A stretch of DNA of 8,471 nt from Candidatus Electrothrix marina (GTDB lineage: Bacteria > Desulfobacterota > Desulfobulbia > Desulfobulbales > Desulfobulbaceae). Below, piece by piece: positions 6,201 to 8,471 of this stretch. Both the position numbers and the translations under genes were made by a program. How positions within the stretch are numbered: the first letter of the stretch is position 1; each line of letters begins with the position of its first letter. The notes under the pieces were generated by a model. That model ran no database searches. It had not been told where the DNA came from and saw only the letters and a program-made list of their open reading frames with translations. The stretch covers positions 1-8,471 of the forward strand of contig MTKS01000048.1 of assembly GCA_004028495.1 (NCBI GenBank), read 5' to 3'.

Positions 6201-8471
6201 GCAGGGGCGATAACCCGCACGGGGTCTTTTTTACCCATCCCCGCGAGGCCATCAGCTTCCATTACGAGCGTGATCTGGCTGATCCCCGTATCAGCCATGC
6301 CTTGACCCTGGAGGTGGATGAGTTCGGCAATGTGCGAAAAGAGGCGGCTGTGGGGTATGGGCGCAGGCAGAAGATTCAGATAACGGACAGTGAAGGGGTA
6401 ACGACTGTGGTCGATAATCCGGCCTTGGCGAAACTTGATCCAGAAGATCAGGCAAAGCAAATCCAACCCCACATAACCCTGACTGAAAATGATTTCACAG
6501 AGAATAAGGAGCTGGACCCAGGTGAGGCCGCAGACATCACGATCAGCAGTATCTCCGACTATCGCACTCCCTTACCCTGTGAAAGTCGTACCTATGAAGT
6601 GACCGGATTAACACCCAAGGAGGGCGAGGGTAAGCGTTTCCAGCTGAGTGACTTTGTTTCCCTGCCCGGTGAAGATGAACCATCTGTTTTGGGGAAACTG
6701 GCCTACCATGAAATTCCAGATTCTGATCCTGCCGGTACTTCGCAAAAACGGCTCATAGAACAGGTTCGCACCCTCTATCGCAAGAACGACCTCTCAACCC
6801 TCCTCCCCTTGGGTGAATTCGACTCTTTGGCCCTGCCCGGCGAGTCCTATAAACTGGCCTTTACCTCGGAACATTTGAGCCAGGTCTTTCAGCGCCCCTA
6901 TGCGCAAGAGCTGCCTGACGGAGAATCAGCGGAAGAACTCCTGCCGAACGATCTTACAGCTCTGCTGAACGCAGATGCTTCGCCAGCTGCGGAGAGTGAC
7001 CGGGGCGGCTATGTGGATCTGGACAACGATGGCCGCTGGTGGATTCCCACCGGTCGGGTTTTCTTTTCTCCTGATGACGATCCGGCAACAGAGTTGACTG
7101 CGGCCTGCCAATCCTTTTTCACCCCGGTGCGCCATCGTGATCCCTTTGGTCATGAAACGATTGTGGAATTTGATCATTGGCTCCTGCCCTGCCGGACAAC
7201 CGATGCCTTGGGCAATACGGCCCAAGCGGAGAACGATTTTCGGGTGCTCCAGCCCAAAGCGATGATCGGTCCCAACGGCAACCGCACCGCCCTGGCCTTT
7301 GATCCTCTGGGCTTGGTGGTCGCGACGGCAGTCATGGGCAAGGCGGGTGAAACCGACCCGGAACAGATCGGCGACACCTTGGAAAATCCCACCACCCGGA
7401 TGGAATACGAGCTGTTTGCCTGGAAGGAACATGAAAAGCCCAACTTCGTCCGCACCCTCAGCCGGGAACAGCATAAGACAGAAGATACGCCCTGGCAGGA
7501 AGCCTATCTCTATTCGGACGGATTCGGGCGGGAATTGCAGACCAAGGTCCAGGCCGAGCCGGGCGAGGCACCTAAACGGGCAGCACAGAATCCCGCAACT
7601 CCCTATACTCCAGGTGTACTTGAGCGGAATGAAGCAAACGAAGAACCGATCCGGGAGCACACAGAATCCCGCTGGGTGGGCACCGGGCGTATTGTCTACA
7701 ATAATAAGGGCAAGCCGGTCAAGCAGTATGAACCCTTTTTCAGCTCCACCCATCTCTATGAAGACGAACCGGAGATGACCGACACCGGGGTCACGCCGGT
7801 GCTCTTTTATGATCCTCTGGGCCGGGTCATCGCCACCCTGCATCCCAATCATACCTATGAAAAGGTGGTCTTTGATGCTTGGCAGCAGACCAGCTACGAT
7901 GTCAACGATACTGTGGCCCCCAGTAAGATTGTTCCGCTGGAGCAGACCGGCGATCCGCGTACTGACATGGACATCAACGGTTATGTGGCTGAGTATTTCA
8001 AGACAGAGCCAACAGATTGGCAGACTTGGCATGCTCAACGTATTTCCGAGGCAGCAGGGACACCTGAACGGGTTGCGGCTGAAAAGGCTGAGGCCCATGC
8101 CGATACCCCGACCACAGCCCATCTTGACAGCCTGGGCAGGCCCTTTCTCACCATTGCCCATAACCGGGTTGTCTGTCCTGATCACGACCTTCACAACACA
8201 GAAGAAAAGCCGGAAACCCGAGTCGAGCTGGATATTGAGGGCAACCAGCGATCCGTGACAGATGCCAAGGGCCGGATCGTGATGCGCTATGCGTACGATA
8301 TGTTGGGAACGGTTATCCAGCAGGCGAGCATGGAGGCTGGCGAACGCTGGCTCTTAAATGATATCGGCGGTAACCCTATCCGCACCTGGGACAGCCGGGG
8401 CTTCAGCCATCGGATGGAATACGATGCTCTGCGGCGGCTGTGGCTCATTATGTGGGTAAGGGGGGGCCTGA
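3218..8471 (+). CDS. Tc-toxin TcB-like protein with SpvB N-terminus, FG-GAP propeller and YD/RHS region; probable TcB-TcC fusion (3' end beyond window)
   Basis: The frame is open from 3218 to the edge (1751 codons). In Tc toxins TcB and TcC form a hollow RHS cocoon that holds a C-terminal toxin and docks on the TcA pore through the TcB propeller. The N-terminus is SpvB/TcaC-like: LPKGGGAIRGMGEKF at residue 30, NPVTGTGSMSVPL, and SYDSGSGNSPFGFGWSLSLP. Six DxxGxG (FG-GAP/VCBS) motifs follow at about residues 456, 523, 573, 632, 687 and 739. TcdB middle-region signatures come next: YHHGFFDGLEREFRGFG (about 840), TWFHTG (about 892) and WWIPTGRVFFSP (about 1273). YD/RHS sequence follows: FYDPLGRVIATLHPNHTYEK (about 1530), HLDSLGRPFLTIAHNR, then LDIEGNQ and SMEAGERWLLNDIGG. 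The last part resembles the TcC N-terminus, so B and C are probably one chain. No signal peptide is seen, as in other TcB proteins. The frame appears disrupted near residue 1740. The autoprotease site and variable toxin lie outside the window. Confidence 0.9.
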   Translation, partial: MQENKTPVGKTQQAEGSQEKNPMAAPAIALPKGGGAIRGMGEKFAANPVTGTGSMSVPLALSPGRAGFGPQLSLSYDSGSGNSPFGFGWSLSLPAITRKTDKGLPQYRDSRDSGPEADVFILSGAEDLVPIPRQEEIGEPEPVFDEHDEQGNGYLVDAFRPRIEGLFARIERWTRVVVGDDAEHKQQPDVHWRSISKDNILTIYGPDSESRICDPADPGRIFSWLIAETRDDRGNAVIYEYKAEDSEGVDRRQAHEHNRGEQDDPARTANRYLKYIHYGNTLPLLNSAGKRPLLLTDLPTEQLQDTKWMFEAVFDYGEHHLINPTPGEGEINPWPCRPDPFSSYRAGFEVRTYRLCQRVLMFHHIPGEDGYDGLVRSTDFKYQTKEGEENPNNPIYSFLDSVIQTGYQPDGNGYSKKSLPPLEFEYSRPLVQDKVKEIDPANLENLPIGVDGAAYQWTDLHGEGIPGILSEQAGAWFYKRNLSSMSKKYRQRFGAREEKPVLFSPLEQVPIKPNLSLAAGAQFMDLAGDGLPDLAVLDGPAPGLYEHDEAEGWSSFRPFTSRLNRSSRDPNLRFVDLDGDGHADILITEDDALVWYPSLGEEGFGPARRVAQALDEEKGPRLIFADGTDSIYLADLSGDGLTDLARIRNSEVCYWPNLGHGRFGAKVTMDNAPLFDHPDQFNQQRIRLADIDGSGTTDIIYLHAEGVRIYFNQSGNSWAAPQTLAAFPPIDNLASVNVTDLLGNGTACLTWASPLPGNAGRQMRYVNLMGGQKPHLLVRTVNNMGAETCVEYAPSTKFYLQDKYEGRPWISKLPFPVHVVERVETLDQISGNRFSSRSAYHHGFFDGLEREFRGFGMVEQWDTEEFGALQEAGLEATNLDPAFQLPPVHTKTWFHTGVWLERDRVSQQYAREYYGAPQPGTAEDYEGELAAFMENQLLPDTVLPSGLSVEEAREACRSLKGAMLRQEAYALDGSDKAEHPYTVTEQNFTVQLLQSRGDNPHGVFFTHPREAISFHYERDLADPRISHALTLEVDEFGNVRKEAAVGYGRRQKIQITDSEGVTTVVDNPALAKLDPEDQAKQIQPHITLTENDFTENKELDPGEAADITISSISDYRTPLPCESRTYEVTGLTPKEGEGKRFQLSDFVSLPGEDEPSVLGKLAYHEIPDSDPAGTSQKRLIEQVRTLYRKNDLSTLLPLGEFDSLALPGESYKLAFTSEHLSQVFQRPYAQELPDGESAEELLPNDLTALLNADASPAAESDRGGYVDLDNDGRWWIPTGRVFFSPDDDPATELTAACQSFFTPVRHRDPFGHETIVEFDHWLLPCRTTDALGNTAQAENDFRVLQPKAMIGPNGNRTALAFDPLGLVVATAVMGKAGETDPEQIGDTLENPTTRMEYELFAWKEHEKPNFVRTLSREQHKTEDTPWQEAYLYSDGFGRELQTKVQAEPGEAPKRAAQNPATPYTPGVLERNEANEEPIREHTESRWVGTGRIVYNNKGKPVKQYEPFFSSTHLYEDEPEMTDTGVTPVLFYDPLGRVIATLHPNHTYEKVVFDAWQQTSYDVNDTVAPSKIVPLEQTGDPRTDMDINGYVAEYFKTEPTDWQTWHAQRISEAAGTPERVAAEKAEAHADTPTTAHLDSLGRPFLTIAHNRVVCPDHDLHNTEEKPETRVELDIEGNQRSVTDAKGRIVMRYAYDMLGTVIQQASMEAGERWLLNDIGGNPIRTWDSRGFSHRMEYDALRRLWLIMWVRGGL
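4583..5458 (+). repeat. Six FG-GAP/VCBS-type protein repeats (beta-propeller of the TcB-like protein)
   Basis: Within the giant gene, six similar segments recur every 50-67 residues: DLHGEGIPG, DLAGDGLPD, DLDGDGHAD, DLSGDGLTD, DIDGSGTTD and DLLGNGTAC. Segments two to five keep the DxxGxGxxD calcium-loop pattern; DLDGDGHAD is the closest to the ideal D-x-D-G-D-G-x-x-D. The first and last have lost the final D. Such repeats build propeller blades. In Tc toxins the TcB propeller closes the cocoon and acts as the gate to the TcA channel. The repetition is at the protein level and is not obvious in the DNA. Confidence 0.75.
8434..8442 (+). other. Probable one-base deletion (frameshift) in the Tc-type gene
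   Basis: The open frame reads MEYDALRR then LWLIMWVRGGL, which does not look like RHS sequence. In another frame, from about 8437, it reads AVAHYVGKGGP. Restoring one C (CGG CGG CCT GTG) would give YDALRRPVAHYVGKGGP, matching the usual YDALRRP signature of this family. A deletion, or an assembly or read error, at about 8434-8440 is the simplest explanation. No stop appears in either frame before the window ends. Confidence 0.6.

Noticed and set aside
5654..6472. 272-codon minus-strand open frame
   Set aside because: Antisense shadow of the TcdB middle region; no recognisable motifs and no ribosome binding site judged convincing.
6926..8194. 422-codon minus-strand open frame
   Set aside because: It lies wholly antisense to the Tc-type gene, whose plus-strand reading has clear family motifs; the antisense protein shows no recognisable domain. 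Long antisense frames are common opposite GC-biased genes.

Overview
The window fits a Gram-negative bacterium of moderate GC content. The RuvA/RuvB and transporter sequences look deltaproteobacterial (Desulfobacterota, possibly a Desulfobulbales relative), but that placement is an impression from protein style and is low confidence. I see no rRNA, tRNA, CRISPR array, transposase or integrase.

Left end (1-883, minus strand): the Holliday-junction genes ruvA and ruvB, joined by a 4-base ATGA overlap. ruvB runs off the left edge after 84 codons. A good sigma70-type promoter (946-973) lies upstream of ruvA, so ruvAB appear to form their own transcription unit. No ruvC lies directly upstream.

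Middle (884-2941): a 297-base divergent intergenic region, then a plus-strand gene for a Na+/phosphate cotransporter of the NptA/YjbB type. It has two Na/Pi repeats in the membrane part and a C-terminal PhoU-like helical domain.

Right (2942-8471): a 276-base spacer with a dense run of small inverted repeats (2984-3072) and an AT-rich tract. It is followed by a very large open frame (at least 1751 codons) that begins behind a strong Shine-Dalgarno sequence and is still open at the right edge. The protein has the layout of the B component of Tc (toxin complex) insecticidal toxins: SpvB-type N-terminus, FG-GAP beta-propeller, TcdB middle regions, then YD/RHS sequence. The last roughly 100 residues already resemble the start of a TcC component, so this looks like a single-chain TcB-TcC fusion, a cocoon that would encapsulate a C-terminal toxin lying outside the window. 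Near the right edge (about 8434-8440) the family-like reading moves to another frame, which points to a one-base deletion or a sequencing error.

The three units look functionally independent: DNA repair, phosphate handling, and an accessory toxin-delivery protein placed next to core genes.
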